From: Rhodococcus sp. SGAir0479
GTDB taxonomy: Bacteria > Actinomycetota > Actinomycetes > Mycobacteriales > Mycobacteriaceae
DNA length: 64,000 nt
Assembly: GCF_005484805.1 (NCBI RefSeq)
Contig: NZ_CP039432.1
Span: 186,001-250,000 of the forward strand
Direction of reading: 5' to 3'
The notes under the pieces were generated by a model. It made no database searches and was not told where the DNA came from. It saw only the letters and a program-made list of their open reading frames with translations. This document shows positions 19,340 to 28,664 of this stretch, piece by piece (the stretch's first letter is position 1; each line of letters begins with the position of its first letter). A program made the translations under genes and the position numbers.

Positions 19340-21730
19340 TCAGACCATGTCGTTTTTCTGCAGCCAGCGCAGCGTCGGCCAGCCGCAGAACACCGGTAGC
19401 CAGCAGGTGAGGACGCGGTAAAGCAACACTGACGGTACTGCTATGCCCACGGGGAGCCCGAAGGCGGTCAGGCCACCGATCAGAGCGGCCTCGACCGCGC
19501 CCACGCCGCCGGGCGTCGGCGCGGCGGAGGCCAGGGTGCCACCGATCATCGTGACCACCGTGACCGTCACGAACGTGGTGCCGCCCCCGAACGCCTCGAC
19601 GCTGGCCCACAGCGCCAGCGCGGCGCCGAGCGTGGTGCCGGCGCTGCCGAGGACGATCAACAGGAACCGGCCCGGATTGCGGGCGAGTTGGGTGAGGGAC
19701 CCGAGCACCTCGGTCAGTTGCGGCCGGACCTCGTTGCGCAACCAACGCCGCGCCTTGGGGATGAACATGAACGTGCCCACCGCTCCCAGCGCGACGCCCG
19801 CGATGAGGTAGAGCGTGGTGCCGCGGGGGACGAAGTGGGCGAGGTCGGCGTCGCGGCCGGCCGCGACGCTGAAGAAGACCAGCAGCGCGACGTGGGTGAC
19901 CACCTGCACGGTCTGCTGCAGCGCCACCGCGGCGGTCGCGCGGACGGTGCCCAGGCCGCCCTTCTGGAGGAACCGCACGCTCAGCGCGAGGCCACCCACT
20001 CCGGCCGGCGTGGTGGTCGCGGCGAAGGTGTTGGCGATCTGCATGATCAACAGGTCCCGGTACCGCACCAGTTCGGACGCACACGCCCACAGCGCGGCGG
20101 CGGCGCCCACGTACGTCAGCGCCGACACGACCAACCCCACCAGCCCCCACGCCCAGTTCGCGGTCTTCAGTTCGGTGAGGAAGGTGGGGACCTGGCTGAT
20201 GAACGGGTAGGCCACGTAGACCAGACCGATCAGCAGCACCAGTTGGATGATCTGGTTGCGGGTGAACCGGGTGACCTGCTCGGGCGCGATCTTGTCGATG
20301 TCGGTCTGGTTGCTCACCTCGTCGCGGATCGCCCCCAGCATCGCCGCGGAGTCCGGGACGGGCTTGCGCAGCCGGGACGGCATCGCGGACTTGGTGAGGC
20401 GCCCGGACGCGGCCAGCACGCGGTCGCGGCCGCGCGCGGCCAGCGCGGCGCGGACGGCGGCTTCCACCCCGAACAACCCCGCCGTGGTCAGCAGGAGTTG
20501 CGCGGTGTCGGACTGGATCTGTGCCTCGGACGGCCCGAGTTCCGCGTACGCGAAACCGTCGAAGAGGGCCTGGTCGTCGTCGATGCGGATCTCCGACGCA
20601 CGTAGGTCGCCGTGAGTCATCTGGTGGGCGTGCAGTTTGCCCAGCGACCTCCACAGCATCTCGAGCAGCGTGTCGCGGGGGTGCGGGTTGTCGGTGGCCA
20701 GGGTGGCGATCGGGGCGCCGTGGGCGACCGGGCGGGCGTAGAGCTTCCACCCGCGGTCGAGCGCCGTGACGGCCATCGGCTTGGATGCCGCGAGCCCGAG
20801 GTCGGCGACCGCGATGCCCATGAGTGCCCGGTGCTCGACGGCTCGCGCGAGCGACGCGTGCACCGGGGTGCTCTCGCTGCTGCGCAACGTCAGCCACTTC
20901 GACACCTGCCGGAGCACCCCGCGGCTGCGCTGGTTCTGTCCGTACAGCTCGACGATCATCTCGGGCTCGCCGTCGCGCGCCGCGCCGAGCACGAGCGGGC
21001 CGCTGCCGGCAGGCGCGATCACCCGGAACGCGGTGACGCGGTGGCCCAGGCGCCCGAGCGCCTCGACGGCCGACTCGAGCGGTACCTCGAGCGCCGGGGT
21101 GCCGACCACCAGCACGATGATCGCACCGACGAGGTATCCGACGGCGAGCCCCAGCATGGAGCGGGCCGGGACGATCGAGCTGACGATCAGATGGATCGGC
21201 GCGAACAACAACAGCAGCGCCCACCACACTCGGCGCCACCGCTTGGGCAGCCACGGCCCCGACACCGTCAGCACCGCGGCGAGCATCGCGATCCACCGGG
21301 GGTCGTCGAGGAACTGGGACAGGAACGTGTTGAGCCGGTCGGAGACGTCGAGGTGCCAGCGCGGGGCCGAGAGACCGGAACCGGTGAAAGACAGCGCGAT
21401 ACCGGCGATGAGCCCGGCGGCCGCGTATCCCGCCAGCAGCTTCCAGCGCCGGCCGACGATCAACTGGATCAGGATCGCGAACGGCAGCGCCAGGATCGCC
21501 ACCCCGTACAGCAGGTACACGGTGTCCGACACACCCGGCGACAGGATGCCGACGATGTCGGACACCGACGTCTCGAGTGCGTCCCACTCGCTGCGCGTGA
21601 TCACCGAGCCCGCGATGACCGCGCCCAGGAGCACGAGCGCGAACACGACCCGCAGGATGTCGCTGGTGCGCCGGGTCAACGGCTGCAGCAGGCTGCCCGC
21701 GACCGGGATCTCCCGTCCGTCAACTTTCAA
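19340..21730 (-). CDS. Membrane fusion protein: kinase-like domain plus lysylphosphatidylglycerol-synthase/flippase domain
   Basis: A 796-residue membrane protein in three parts. Residues 20-210 hold about six membrane helices. Residues 220-440 are a soluble protein-kinase-like domain with a catalytic loop THGDLRASEIRID (H373-G-D375) and LFDGF (390-393) in place of DFG. Residues 490-790 are a polytopic UPF0104/AglD-type flippase domain (NTFAATTTPAGVGGLALSVRFL, APTPGGVGAVEAAL). Such proteins are known in actinobacteria but not characterised in detail; a role in lipid translocation is inferred. The start TTG 21730 overlaps the prrB stop by 11 bp, so it is translated with the two-component system. 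Confidence 0.82.
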   Translation of the reverse strand: MKVDGREIPVAGSLLQPLTRRTSDILRVVFALVLLGAVIAGSVITRSEWDALETSVSDIVGILSPGVSDTVYLLYGVAILALPFAILIQLIVGRRWKLLAGYAAAGLIAGIALSFTGSGLSAPRWHLDVSDRLNTFLSQFLDDPRWIAMLAAVLTVSGPWLPKRWRRVWWALLLLFAPIHLIVSSIVPARSMLGLAVGYLVGAIIVLVVGTPALEVPLESAVEALGRLGHRVTAFRVIAPAGSGPLVLGAARDGEPEMIVELYGQNQRSRGVLRQVSKWLTLRSSESTPVHASLARAVEHRALMGIAVADLGLAASKPMAVTALDRGWKLYARPVAHGAPIATLATDNPHPRDTLLEMLWRSLGKLHAHQMTHGDLRASEIRIDDDQALFDGFAYAELGPSEAQIQSDTAQLLLTTAGLFGVEAAVRAALAARGRDRVLAASGRLTKSAMPSRLRKPVPDSAAMLGAIRDEVSNQTDIDKIAPEQVTRFTRNQIIQLVLLIGLVYVAYPFISQVPTFLTELKTANWAWGLVGLVVSALTYVGAAAALWACASELVRYRDLLIMQIANTFAATTTPAGVGGLALSVRFLQKGGLGTVRATAAVALQQTVQVVTHVALLVFFSVAAGRDADLAHFVPRGTTLYLIAGVALGAVGTFMFIPKARRWLRNEVRPQLTEVLGSLTQLARNPGRFLLIVLGSAGTTLGAALALWASVEAFGGGTTFVTVTVVTMIGGTLASAAPTPGGVGAVEAALIGGLTAFGLPVGIAVPSVLLYRVLTCWLPVFCGWPTLRWLQKNDMV

Positions 21731-23027
21731 GGGTCACCACCAGTCGCGCGCCGCCCAGGGCGCTGTCCTCCAATCGTGCGTCGCCGCCGTGCAACCCGGC
21801 CTGTTGCGCAACGAGCGCCAGCCCCAGCCCGGAGCCGCCCTTCGTCGCGCGGCTTCCGCGGCGGAACCGGTCGAACACGGCGGCCCTCTCGCCCTCCGGG
21901 ACACCGGCCCCGTCGTCGTCGACCGTGATCGTGACGGCGCCGTCGTCCGCGCGGGCGGCCCCGATCGCGACGTGGCGCGCCCCGCCGTGCCGGACCGCGT
22001 TGGTGACCGCGTTGTCGAGCGCGAGCCGCAGCCCGACGGGCAGACCCCGGACCACCAACCCCGGAGGCGCGTCGACGGTGACGGTCAGACCGGGGTGCTG
22101 GCGCTGGGCGTCCTCGGCCGCGAGGTCGCACAATTCGGTCAGGTCGAGGTCGATGTGGTCCTTCTCGCTCGACAACTCACCGGACGCCAGCCGCTCGAGC
22201 GCGGTGAGCGTCGCCTCGAGTCGGCCCTGGGTGCGGGCGAGGTCGCCGAGGATCTCGATGCGCTGCGCGTCGGAGAGCTCCAGCGTGCTGAGGACCTCCA
22301 GGTCGGTGCGCATCGCCGTGAGCGGGGTCCGGAGCTCGTGCGCGGACGCGGCCGCGAAGTCGCGGGCGGTGTCGAGGGCCGTCGCGGTGCGCGCCTGGGC
22401 GTCGGAGACGTCCTGCAGCATCGTGCCCACGGCCGCCGCCAGTTCGTCGGCCTCACGGACTCCGGACGCGGCCGGTGCGAGGTCGCGGTCCCGGCGGCCC
22501 ACCCGCTGCGTGAGATCGACCAGCGGGCGCACGGCATGACCACCGAACAGCCAGCCGAGGCCGGTCGCGGCGACAATCGCCAGGACGCCCACGAGGGCGA
22601 CCTGCTGTTGCTGGTCGGTCGTCGGATCCTTCGCCTCGGCGAGCGGAACCGCGACGGACAACAACGACGTCGACTCGGGGGCCAGCGGCGCCGTGAACGC
22701 GCGGAACGGGATCCCCGCGACGTCGACGGTGTGCGACCCGGGTTCGAGCCGGGGGAGCCGGCTCGACGTGCTCGAGACGACGGCGTCCCCGTTGCGGATG
22801 GTCACTGCAAAGGCACCGCCGTCACCGAGGACGTTCAGGAACGGTGCTGCCGCAGGCGCATTGACGATCAGCACCCGGGACGCGGTTTCGAGCCGGCGGT
22901 CGAGCTGCTGCAGGTTGTTGCGGGCAATGGCCAGCGCCAGGTAGACGCCCACCGCGGCGACGACGATCGTCGCGCCCAGCGCGGTGGCCGCCGCGACGCG
23001 CGCCCGCAGGGAATGCGGCCGGCTCAC
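21720..23027 (-). CDS. prrB: Sensor histidine kinase PrrB-like
   Basis: A 435-residue membrane sensor kinase. It has a first membrane helix (about 10-33), an extracytoplasmic region, a second helix (141-163), HAMP, and the H-box [22 protein letters not shown] with phospho-accepting H230. The ATPase part shows [15 protein letters not shown] (N-box), [12 protein letters not shown] (G1), [19 protein letters not shown] (F/G2). The kinase core closely resembles mycobacterial PrrB (Rv0902c), which with PrrA is essential in M. tuberculosis. GTG 23027 overlaps the prrA stop by 4 bp (GTGA). Confidence 0.9.
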   Translation of the reverse strand: MSRPHSLRARVAAATALGATIVVAAVGVYLALAIARNNLQQLDRRLETASRVLIVNAPAAAPFLNVLGDGGAFAVTIRNGDAVVSSTSSRLPRLEPGSHTVDVAGIPFRAFTAPLAPESTSLLSVAVPLAEAKDPTTDQQQQVALVGVLAIVAATGLGWLFGGHAVRPLVDLTQRVGRRDRDLAPAASGVREADELAAAVGTMLQDVSDAQARTATALDTARDFAAASAHELRTPLTAMRTDLEVLSTLELSDAQRIEILGDLARTQGRLEATLTALERLASGELSSEKDHIDLDLTELCDLAAEDAQRQHPGLTVTVDAPPGLVVRGLPVGLRLALDNAVTNAVRHGGARHVAIGAARADDGAVTITVDDDGAGVPEGERAAVFDRFRRGSRATKGGSGLGLALVAQQAGLHGGDARLEDSALGGARLVVTLES

Positions 23028-23725
23028 GTCGGTTCTCGCAGTACGAATCCCACCCCGCGCACGGTGTGCACCAGCCGTGGGGTGCCGTCCACCTCGAACT
23101 TGCGCCGGAGGTAACCCACGAAGACGTCGACGACGTTGGTGTCGGCGACGAAGTCGTACCCCCACACCAGATCCAGCAACCGTTCGCGGCTCAGCACCAC
23201 ACCGGCGTTCCGGGCGAGGACCTCGGTGAGCTCGAATTCGCGCTTGGTGAGCGGGATCTCGCGTTCGCCGAGGCGCACCCGACGACCGGCCACATCCACC
23301 GCGAGCGGCCCCACCACGATGGGCGGGTCCGACGCCGGGCCCGGTGCGGATGCCGAGCGGCGGCGCAGCATCGCGCGGATCCGTGCGACCAGTTCGGCGA
23401 GGACGAACGGCTTCACGAGGTAGTCGTCGGCGCCGGACTCGAGTCCGGCGATGCGGTCGTCGACCGAACTACGCGCGCTGAGAACACAGATCGGGACGTC
23501 GTTTCCGGCCGCGCGCAGGGCGGTGACGACGCCGGTGCCGTCCAGCACAGGCATGTTCATGTCGAGGACGACCACGTCGGGTGCGGCGTCGGCGACCACC
23601 TTCAGCGCCACCGCGCCGTCGGAGGCGGTGAGAACGGTGAAGCCCGACAGTCGCAGTCCGCGCTCGAGCGAGGCGAGTACGTCCGGGTCGTCGTCGACGA
23701 CGAGCACGGCTGCGGATGCGGTCAC
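23024..23725 (-). CDS. prrA: Response regulator PrrA-like (OmpR family)
   Basis: A 233-residue OmpR-type regulator. The receiver domain has the acidic pocket VVDDDPD, the phospho-accepting D55 in [12 protein letters not shown], and K105 in DDYLVKPF. The C-terminal winged helix shows [42 protein letters not shown] and [12 protein letters not shown]. Long stretches ([20 protein letters not shown]) match mycobacterial PrrA almost residue for residue. GTG 23725 follows a CACAAT box (23737-23732) by 6 nt and is probably leaderless; an ATG at 23764 is the alternative. First gene of prrA-prrB-flippase. Confidence 0.92.
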   Translation of the reverse strand: MTASAAVLVVDDDPDVLASLERGLRLSGFTVLTASDGAVALKVVADAAPDVVVLDMNMPVLDGTGVVTALRAAGNDVPICVLSARSSVDDRIAGLESGADDYLVKPFVLAELVARIRAMLRRRSASAPGPASDPPIVVGPLAVDVAGRRVRLGEREIPLTKREFELTEVLARNAGVVLSRERLLDLVWGYDFVADTNVVDVFVGYLRRKFEVDGTPRLVHTVRGVGFVLREPT

Positions 23726-23731
23726 CTGAGC

Positions 23732-23737
23732 ATTGTG
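23732..23737 (-). promoter_or_regulatory. -10 box for leaderless prrA
   Basis: CACAAT on the minus strand lies 6 nt before GTG 23725. No -35 box is clear. It lies in the 42-bp gap after the MarR gene, so the two-component operon may be transcribed both from here and by read-through. Confidence 0.4.
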
Positions 23738-23767
23738 CCCGTCGCGCGGGTCGGTTTCGCGCATTCG

Positions 23768-24229
23768 TCACTCCTCCACTCGGGGGCGCAGGCCGTCGGA
23801 GCGTGCGATCAGCGTGTCGGCGACACGCACGAACGCGTCGAGGTCCGCCGGCTCGACACCGTCGAACAGGAGCTGTGCGGTGCGCGCGCGGAGGTCCCGG
23901 ATCCGGTCGGCGTCGCTCCTGCCGCGGTCGGTGAGCGCGACGATGTGGGCGCGTCGGTCGGTGGGGTGCGGATCGCGGCGGACGTGCCCGGACTTCTCGA
24001 GCGCATCGACCAGGGCCGTCACCTGCCGTGTGCTGCAGCGCAGCGACGCGGCCAGGTCCCGCTGCGTCATCGGGGGGTTCTCGAGCACGCACAGCAGTGC
24101 CCGGGTGCGTGCCGTGGTCAGCCCGACGTCGCGGTTGCCGGCCTGCAGCGATCCCGACAGGTGTTCGGCGAGCACGAACGCGCGGCCCAGTGCGGCGGCG
24201 ACGGCGCGCTGATCGGAGGAGTCGGACAC
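23768..24229 (-). CDS. MarR-family transcriptional regulator
   Basis: A 153-residue winged-helix regulator: TTARTRALLCVLENPPMTQRDLAASLRCSTRQVTALVDALEKSGHV then the wing RDPHPTDRRAHIVALTDRG. The GTG start at 24229 lies 7 nt after a TAGCAT box, so it is probably leaderless. Two overlapping dyads just upstream are likely autoregulatory sites. It is transcribed towards prrA with a 42-bp gap. The nearest other candidate target is the DUF1214 gene end, which is not divergent, so autoregulation is the best-supported role. Confidence 0.85.
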   Translation of the reverse strand: MSDSSDQRAVAAALGRAFVLAEHLSGSLQAGNRDVGLTTARTRALLCVLENPPMTQRDLAASLRCSTRQVTALVDALEKSGHVRRDPHPTDRRAHIVALTDRGRSDADRIRDLRARTAQLLFDGVEPADLDAFVRVADTLIARSDGLRPRVEE

Positions 24230-24236
24230 TGCGGTG

Positions 24237-24264
24237 ATGCTAGTTCATTGTGAACCGTGTTCAC
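24237..24264 (-). promoter_or_regulatory. Leaderless promoter and overlapping operator dyads of the MarR gene
   Basis: On the plus strand GTTCA-TTG-TGAAC (24243-24255) overlaps GTGAAC-CGT-GTTCAC (24250-24264), two perfect inverted repeats sharing TGAAC. The -10 TAGCAT (minus, 24242-24237) directly abuts them, 7 nt from GTG 24229. Binding here would block RNA polymerase. Confidence 0.6.
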
Positions 24265-24280
24265 TAAATGACCGCTCGGC

Positions 24281-25600
24281 TCACCGAAGCGTCGGGCCGC
24301 CCAGGCGCCGCGCGTAGTCGGCCGCCCGGCGGTCCAGTTGCGCGCGTCGCCCGTCGGCCGTGGTCGTGGCCCGTGCGCCGAGGACCGCCGGCACGTCGGC
24401 GACCGGGAGCAGGTCGACCGCGCGAACCGCGCCGCCGACGTCGGTCCCGGCAGGCACCGACTGCCAGCGGATCGCGAACATGCCGGCGTCGATGCCGCCG
24501 GTGTCGAGCCAGTTGGTGACGCCCGGATCGGCGGCCGCGATCACGTAGGTGATCGTGCCGTCAGGATTGTGCTGTGCCTGAGACTGATTGAGACTTCCGG
24601 TGCGCTGCACGTACTCGCGGGTCACGCCCCACGGATCGGTGATCTCGAAGCCGAGGTACCGCGCGCCGACCGCGTCGAGCGTGACGACGAGCGCCTGCCC
24701 CGCCGGCAGCGCGAAGTGGCCGCTGGTCGCGAAGCCGAAGCCGGACGCCCGCAGCCCGGGTGGCGGCTGCACGGTGTTCGCGGGCTTGGCGTAGATGTAC
24801 GCGTTGTCGTAGTCCAGCCAGTACCTGCCGATCCGGCGGAGCAACTCGGCGGTGTGGTCGGCGACTTCCGCGGCGGTGCGCGGCGGCGCTTCCGCCGGGC
24901 CGGTGACCCGCTCGATCGTGAGGGCGCACGGCGTCTGCGTGGACCAGTCGTCGAGTGAGTCGCGCACGATCAGCAGCCGCGCAGCCCCGGCGGTGCGGAT
25001 GTGGTCGGTGCGGTCGTCACCGGGAGCGGGCGAGATCGTGACGGTGAACGCCCCGTCGGCGCCGATCCGCATGCGGTCGCCGGTGAGGAAGCCGAGCACG
25101 GGGGCGCCCTCCTTCGTGACCGCGCCGGTGCCGGGCAACTCGCCGTACAACACGAAGGACAGCTGCGACCGTGCGCCGTCCGGCAGTCGACTGCGCACGA
25201 CGTAGCTCGACGTCCCGTCCACCGCGGCGTGCCGGTGCACGTTGTCGGGGTTGTCGATGCCGTAGCCCGAGCCGGGAACGTCCACACCGTGCCACCGGTG
25301 TGCCGCGTTCACCACCCACGCGAACTGCGGCCGCGCGGGGTCGTCACCCACCACCGTCTGCGCCGCCGCCACGGCGATGGAGTCGGCGGCACGCTCGAGC
25401 GTCGCGGCGCCCGCCGTGGTGCGGGCCTGAGGGTCGGTCCGGTACATCTCGACGACGTCCCGGCGCGCAGCCTGCACGGCAGGCGATCGCATCGCCGCGT
25501 TCACGGCCGCCTCGAATTCGACCTGGTGCGCGGTGTCGAGCACGCCTTGCGGGACGTACCGCGGCCCGTCGGACCGCGCGAGCAGTGGGCGATCACCCAT
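24281..25600 (-). CDS. DUF1214 domain-containing protein
   Basis: A 439-residue protein whose C-terminal half matches DUF1214-type proteins: FGFATSGHFALPAGQALVVTLD, RYLGFEITDPWGVTREY, SLNQSQAQHNPDGTITYVI and TNWLDTGGIDAGMFAIRWQ. These proteins occur in mycolata and proteobacteria, sometimes with a DUF1254 half. Function unknown. There is no signal peptide. ATG 25600 has ACAGGAG 7 nt before it, which fixes the start. It follows the FAH hydrolase by 94 bp on the same strand and may be in its operon. Confidence 0.75.
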   Translation of the reverse strand: MGDRPLLARSDGPRYVPQGVLDTAHQVEFEAAVNAAMRSPAVQAARRDVVEMYRTDPQARTTAGAATLERAADSIAVAAAQTVVGDDPARPQFAWVVNAAHRWHGVDVPGSGYGIDNPDNVHRHAAVDGTSSYVVRSRLPDGARSQLSFVLYGELPGTGAVTKEGAPVLGFLTGDRMRIGADGAFTVTISPAPGDDRTDHIRTAGAARLLIVRDSLDDWSTQTPCALTIERVTGPAEAPPRTAAEVADHTAELLRRIGRYWLDYDNAYIYAKPANTVQPPPGLRASGFGFATSGHFALPAGQALVVTLDAVGARYLGFEITDPWGVTREYVQRTGSLNQSQAQHNPDGTITYVIAAADPGVTNWLDTGGIDAGMFAIRWQSVPAGTDVGGAVRAVDLLPVADVPAVLGARATTTADGRRAQLDRRAADYARRLGGPTLR

Positions 25601-25694
25601 GGCAACTCCTGTCGGGCCGGGTGGCATGCAGTCCGGAACTGGAAAACATTCTATTTTTTCCGCACGGTCGTGTGGTGGGTTTGCCGGAACCGCC

Positions 25695-26543
25695 CTACGT
25701 CCGGCCCACCACGCACTGCTGGACGAGCGTGCCGATGCCTTCGATCCGGCTGGTGACGACGTTGCCGGGCACCAGGAACCGCCGGGGGTCGCGGCCCACC
25801 CCCACACCCGCCGGGGTCCCTGTGAAGATCAGGTCGCCCGGCCGCAGAGTGCACACCGACGACAGGTAGGCGACCAACTCGGGCACCGGGAAGATCATCT
25901 GCGCCGTGCGTCCCGACTGGACCGTCGCACCGTCGATCGCACACTCGATCGCCAGGTCGTCCCGGTCGGCGAACTCCTCGGGGGTCACCAGCCAGGGGCC
26001 CGTCGCGCCGAAGCCGGGAAACGACTTGGCCAGGGAGAACTGCGGTGCCGGTCCGGCCATCTGCGAGGTCCGTTCGGAGTAGTCCTGCCCGACGGTCAAC
26101 CCCGCCACGTGCGACCACGCGGAGCCCGCGCTCACCCCGGTCGCCTCGCGGCCGATGACGACCACCAGCTCCACCTCCCAGTCGACGGTGTCGGTGGGCA
26201 GCGGCAGATCGGTCTCGGGTCCGGTCAGGCAACTCGCGAACTTGGTGAACGTGGGCGGCGCCTCCGGCGCGGCCAGACCCGTCTCGGCGGCATGGTCGCG
26301 GTAGTTCAGGCCGATCGCGAAGACCTGGGTCGGGGCCGGCGACGGGGCCTCGAGATCGCGGCGGTCGAACGTGACGCCCTCCGTCGCGGCAGCGACCGAG
26401 CCGGCCCATTCGGAGAATGCCGGCCAGTCGGCGTAGAGCCGGCCCGGCTCGGGGCCGAAGCGGCCGGCACTTGCCGTGTGGACGTCGAGGGCACGGTCGT
26501 CGGCGACGATGACGGCCCGGCCGGAGAGATTGGCGACGCGCAT
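25695..26543 (-). CDS. Fumarylacetoacetate hydrolase-family protein
   Basis: A 282-residue FAH-superfamily enzyme, usually a Mg2+-dependent hydrolase or isomerase/decarboxylase of 2-oxo acids in aromatic catabolism. Visible motifs are IGLNYRDHAAETG (catalytic His), FTKFASCLTGP, the metal ligands in DWEVELVVVIG, GLTVGQDYSER, and PGDLIFTGTPAGVGVGRDP. The substrate is unknown. ATG 26543 begins the typical MRxANxxGRAV N-terminus. It diverges from a GntR gene, the usual arrangement for a catabolic enzyme under FCD-type control. Confidence 0.88.
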   Translation of the reverse strand: MRVANLSGRAVIVADDRALDVHTASAGRFGPEPGRLYADWPAFSEWAGSVAAATEGVTFDRRDLEAPSPAPTQVFAIGLNYRDHAAETGLAAPEAPPTFTKFASCLTGPETDLPLPTDTVDWEVELVVVIGREATGVSAGSAWSHVAGLTVGQDYSERTSQMAGPAPQFSLAKSFPGFGATGPWLVTPEEFADRDDLAIECAIDGATVQSGRTAQMIFPVPELVAYLSSVCTLRPGDLIFTGTPAGVGVGRDPRRFLVPGNVVTSRIEGIGTLVQQCVVGRT

Positions 26544-26600
26544 GGTGATCGGGTTCCTGTCTGTGAGGGGTGCCGCGGTGCATCCCAGTAGACCGCGCAA

Positions 26601-26659
26601 AATATCGGAAAAGCAATATTATTTCGAAACTTGACTCGTCATTCGGATCGGCCTGTACT
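26601..26659. promoter_or_regulatory. GntR promoter and candidate operator
   Basis: A sigma-70-like promoter TTGACT (26631-26636), 17-bp spacer, TGTACT (26654-26659) lies 6 nt before ATG 26666, so transcription would be leaderless. Upstream, AATAT (26601-26605) and ATATT (26616-26620) form a small inverted repeat in an unusually AT-rich stretch between the divergent genes, a possible GntR site. Confidence 0.5.
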
Positions 26660-26665
26660 GGCCGG

Positions 26666-27340
26666 ATGGGACGATCGACCGGTACCCGCGCGGACGAGAT
26701 CCACGCCCGCCTGCGCGCCGACATCCTCGGCGGGGTCCTGCCGCCCGGCGAGAAGCTCGCCTTCGGTCGATTGCAGGCGCGGTACGACGTCAGCACCGGT
26801 GTCCTGCGTGAGGTTCTGCCTCGGCTGGTCGAGCAGGGGCTCGCGGTGTCCGAGGCGCAGCTGGGGTTCCGCGTCGTACCGGTCTCGGTGCCGGACCTGT
26901 TGGAGCTCACCGAGACCCGGGTATGGGTCGAGTCGGAGGCGTTGCGGCGGTCGATCGCCCACGGCGACGTCGAATGGGAATCGGCGGTGCTGGCCGCGCG
27001 ACACCGGCTGTCGCGGACGCCGTCGGTGGACGCCGACGGCCGCGTCTCCGACGCCTGGATCACGGCGCACGGCAATTTCCACGGCACGCTCCTGCGGGCG
27101 TGCCCCAACACCCGGCTGGTGCGGATCGCCGAGTCCTTGCGGGACGTCTCGGAGGTCTACCGCTGCTGGAGTGTGCGCAGCCCCGGCGCGGTCGAGCGCG
27201 ACGTCGACGCCGAACACGGCCGGATCGTCGAGGCCGCCGTCGACCGCGACACCGAGCGCGCGGTCGACGAGCTGCGGCGGCACATCGAGTTGACGACGAG
27301 CATCCTCGTCGCGGGACAGGAGTCGATCCGTGGCCTCTGA
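26666..27340 (+). CDS. GntR-family (FadR/FCD subfamily) regulator
   Basis: A 224-residue regulator with an N-terminal winged helix (ADEIHARLRADILGGVLPPGEKL, then ARYDVSTGVLREVLPRLVEQGL) and a C-terminal all-helical FCD ligand domain with potential metal ligands (ESEALRRSIAHGD, HGNFHGTLLRAC, AEHGRIVEAAVDRD). FCD regulators respond to small organic acids. It is divergent from the FAH-family gene, its likely target. Its 3' end overlaps the photolyase start by 11 bp, so the two are also one transcript. Confidence 0.88.
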   Translation: MGRSTGTRADEIHARLRADILGGVLPPGEKLAFGRLQARYDVSTGVLREVLPRLVEQGLAVSEAQLGFRVVPVSVPDLLELTETRVWVESEALRRSIAHGDVEWESAVLAARHRLSRTPSVDADGRVSDAWITAHGNFHGTLLRACPNTRLVRIAESLRDVSEVYRCWSVRSPGAVERDVDAEHGRIVEAAVDRDTERAVDELRRHIELTTSILVAGQESIRGL

Positions 27341-28664
27341 GTCGGTGGTGTGGTTTCGACGTGATCTGCGGGTCGGTGACCTGCCGGCGCTGAGTGCCGC
27401 CGGCGACCGGGCGCTGGGGCTGTTCGTGCTCGACGACCGACTGCTCGGGCCGTCGGGTGGGCCGCGGCGGGACTTCCTGTACCGCAGCCTGTCCGCGCTC
27501 GACGAACAACTCGAGGGCCGGTTGCTGGTCGTGCGCGGCGACCCGGTGGACGTGGTGCCGCGGGTGGCGAGAGCGGTCGATGCGCAGGAGGTGCACGTGA
27601 GCGCCGACTTCGGTCCGTACGGGCGGGAACGGGATGCGGCGGTGGCCGAGCACGTCGACCTGGTGGCCACCGGTTCGCCGTACGCCGTGGCGCCCGGCCG
27701 GGTGACGAAGGACGACGGCAGCCCCTACAAGGTGTTCACGCCGTGGTTCAAGCGGTGGCTCGACCACGGCTGGCGCGGACCGGCACGCACCGGCGCGGAC
27801 ACGCTCGCGTGGATCGATCCGGACGACGTCGACGGGCGGGGCCGGCGGGTGCGGATCCCGACGCCCGACCGGCCCGGCCCGGCGGCGGGGGAGGCGGCTG
27901 CACTCGCGCGCTGGCGGGAGTTCCGGGAGGACGACCTCGCCGGCTACGACGACGAGCGTGACCGGCCGGATCTCGACACCACCAGCCGGATGTCGGTGTA
28001 TCTCAAGTTCGGCAACATCCACCCTCGGACGATGCTCGCGGACCTCGCCCGCACACGCGGCCGCGGCGCCGAGCAGTACCGACGGCAGGTGGCGTGGCGA
28101 GACTTCTACGCCGACATCCTGTTCCAGCGCCCGGACAGTGCCCGCCGCAACTACGACCGCAAGTTCGACGCGATCCGCCACGACAGCGGCCGCGAGGCCG
28201 ACGAGCTGTTCGAGGCATGGTGCGCGGGCCGCACCGGGTATCCGATCGTCGATGCCGGCATGCGCCAGTTGGCAGCCGAAGGGTGGATGCACAACCGCGT
28301 CCGGATGATCGTCGCGTCGTTTCTCGTCAAGGATCTGCACCTGCCGTGGTGGCGTGGGGCGCGCCATTTCATGCAGTGCCTGGTCGACGGCGATCTGGCG
28401 TCGAACCAGCACGGCTGGCAGTGGACGGCCGGCTCGGGGACGGATGCGTCTCCGTTCTTCCGGGTGTTCAACCCGACCGGTCAGGGCGAGAAGTTCGACC
28501 CCACGGGCGACTACGTGCGCCGGTGGGTGCCGGAATTGCGTGGCGTGCCCGGCAAGGCCGTCCATGCGCTGAAGAACGACCGCCCCGACGGCTATCCGGA
28601 ACCGGTGGTCGATCACGCCGAAGAGCGCCGGGAAGCTCTCGCCCGGTACGGCGAGCTGCCCTGA
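27330..28664 (+). CDS. phrB: Deoxyribodipyrimidine photolyase
   Basis: A 444-residue FAD enzyme that splits UV-induced cyclobutane pyrimidine dimers with light energy. It has the N-terminal antenna fold (VVWFRRDLRVGDLPAL) and the C-terminal FAD domain with YLKFGNIHPRTML, QVAWRDFYADIL, TGYPIVDAGMRQLAAEGWMHNRVRMIVASFLVKDL and NQHGWQWTAGSGTDASPFFRVFNP. All class I signatures are present. GTG 27330 overlaps the GntR stop by 11 bp. Coupling of photolyase to a metabolic-type regulator is unusual. Confidence 0.94.
   Translation: MASESVVWFRRDLRVGDLPALSAAGDRALGLFVLDDRLLGPSGGPRRDFLYRSLSALDEQLEGRLLVVRGDPVDVVPRVARAVDAQEVHVSADFGPYGRERDAAVAEHVDLVATGSPYAVAPGRVTKDDGSPYKVFTPWFKRWLDHGWRGPARTGADTLAWIDPDDVDGRGRRVRIPTPDRPGPAAGEAAALARWREFREDDLAGYDDERDRPDLDTTSRMSVYLKFGNIHPRTMLADLARTRGRGAEQYRRQVAWRDFYADILFQRPDSARRNYDRKFDAIRHDSGREADELFEAWCAGRTGYPIVDAGMRQLAAEGWMHNRVRMIVASFLVKDLHLPWWRGARHFMQCLVDGDLASNQHGWQWTAGSGTDASPFFRVFNPTGQGEKFDPTGDYVRRWVPELRGVPGKAVHALKNDRPDGYPEPVVDHAEERREALARYGELP

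Noticed and set aside
19323-21587. Second minus-strand frame across the flippase gene
   Set aside because: Arg-rich shadow; the 796-aa frame has membrane helices and the kinase-like motif.
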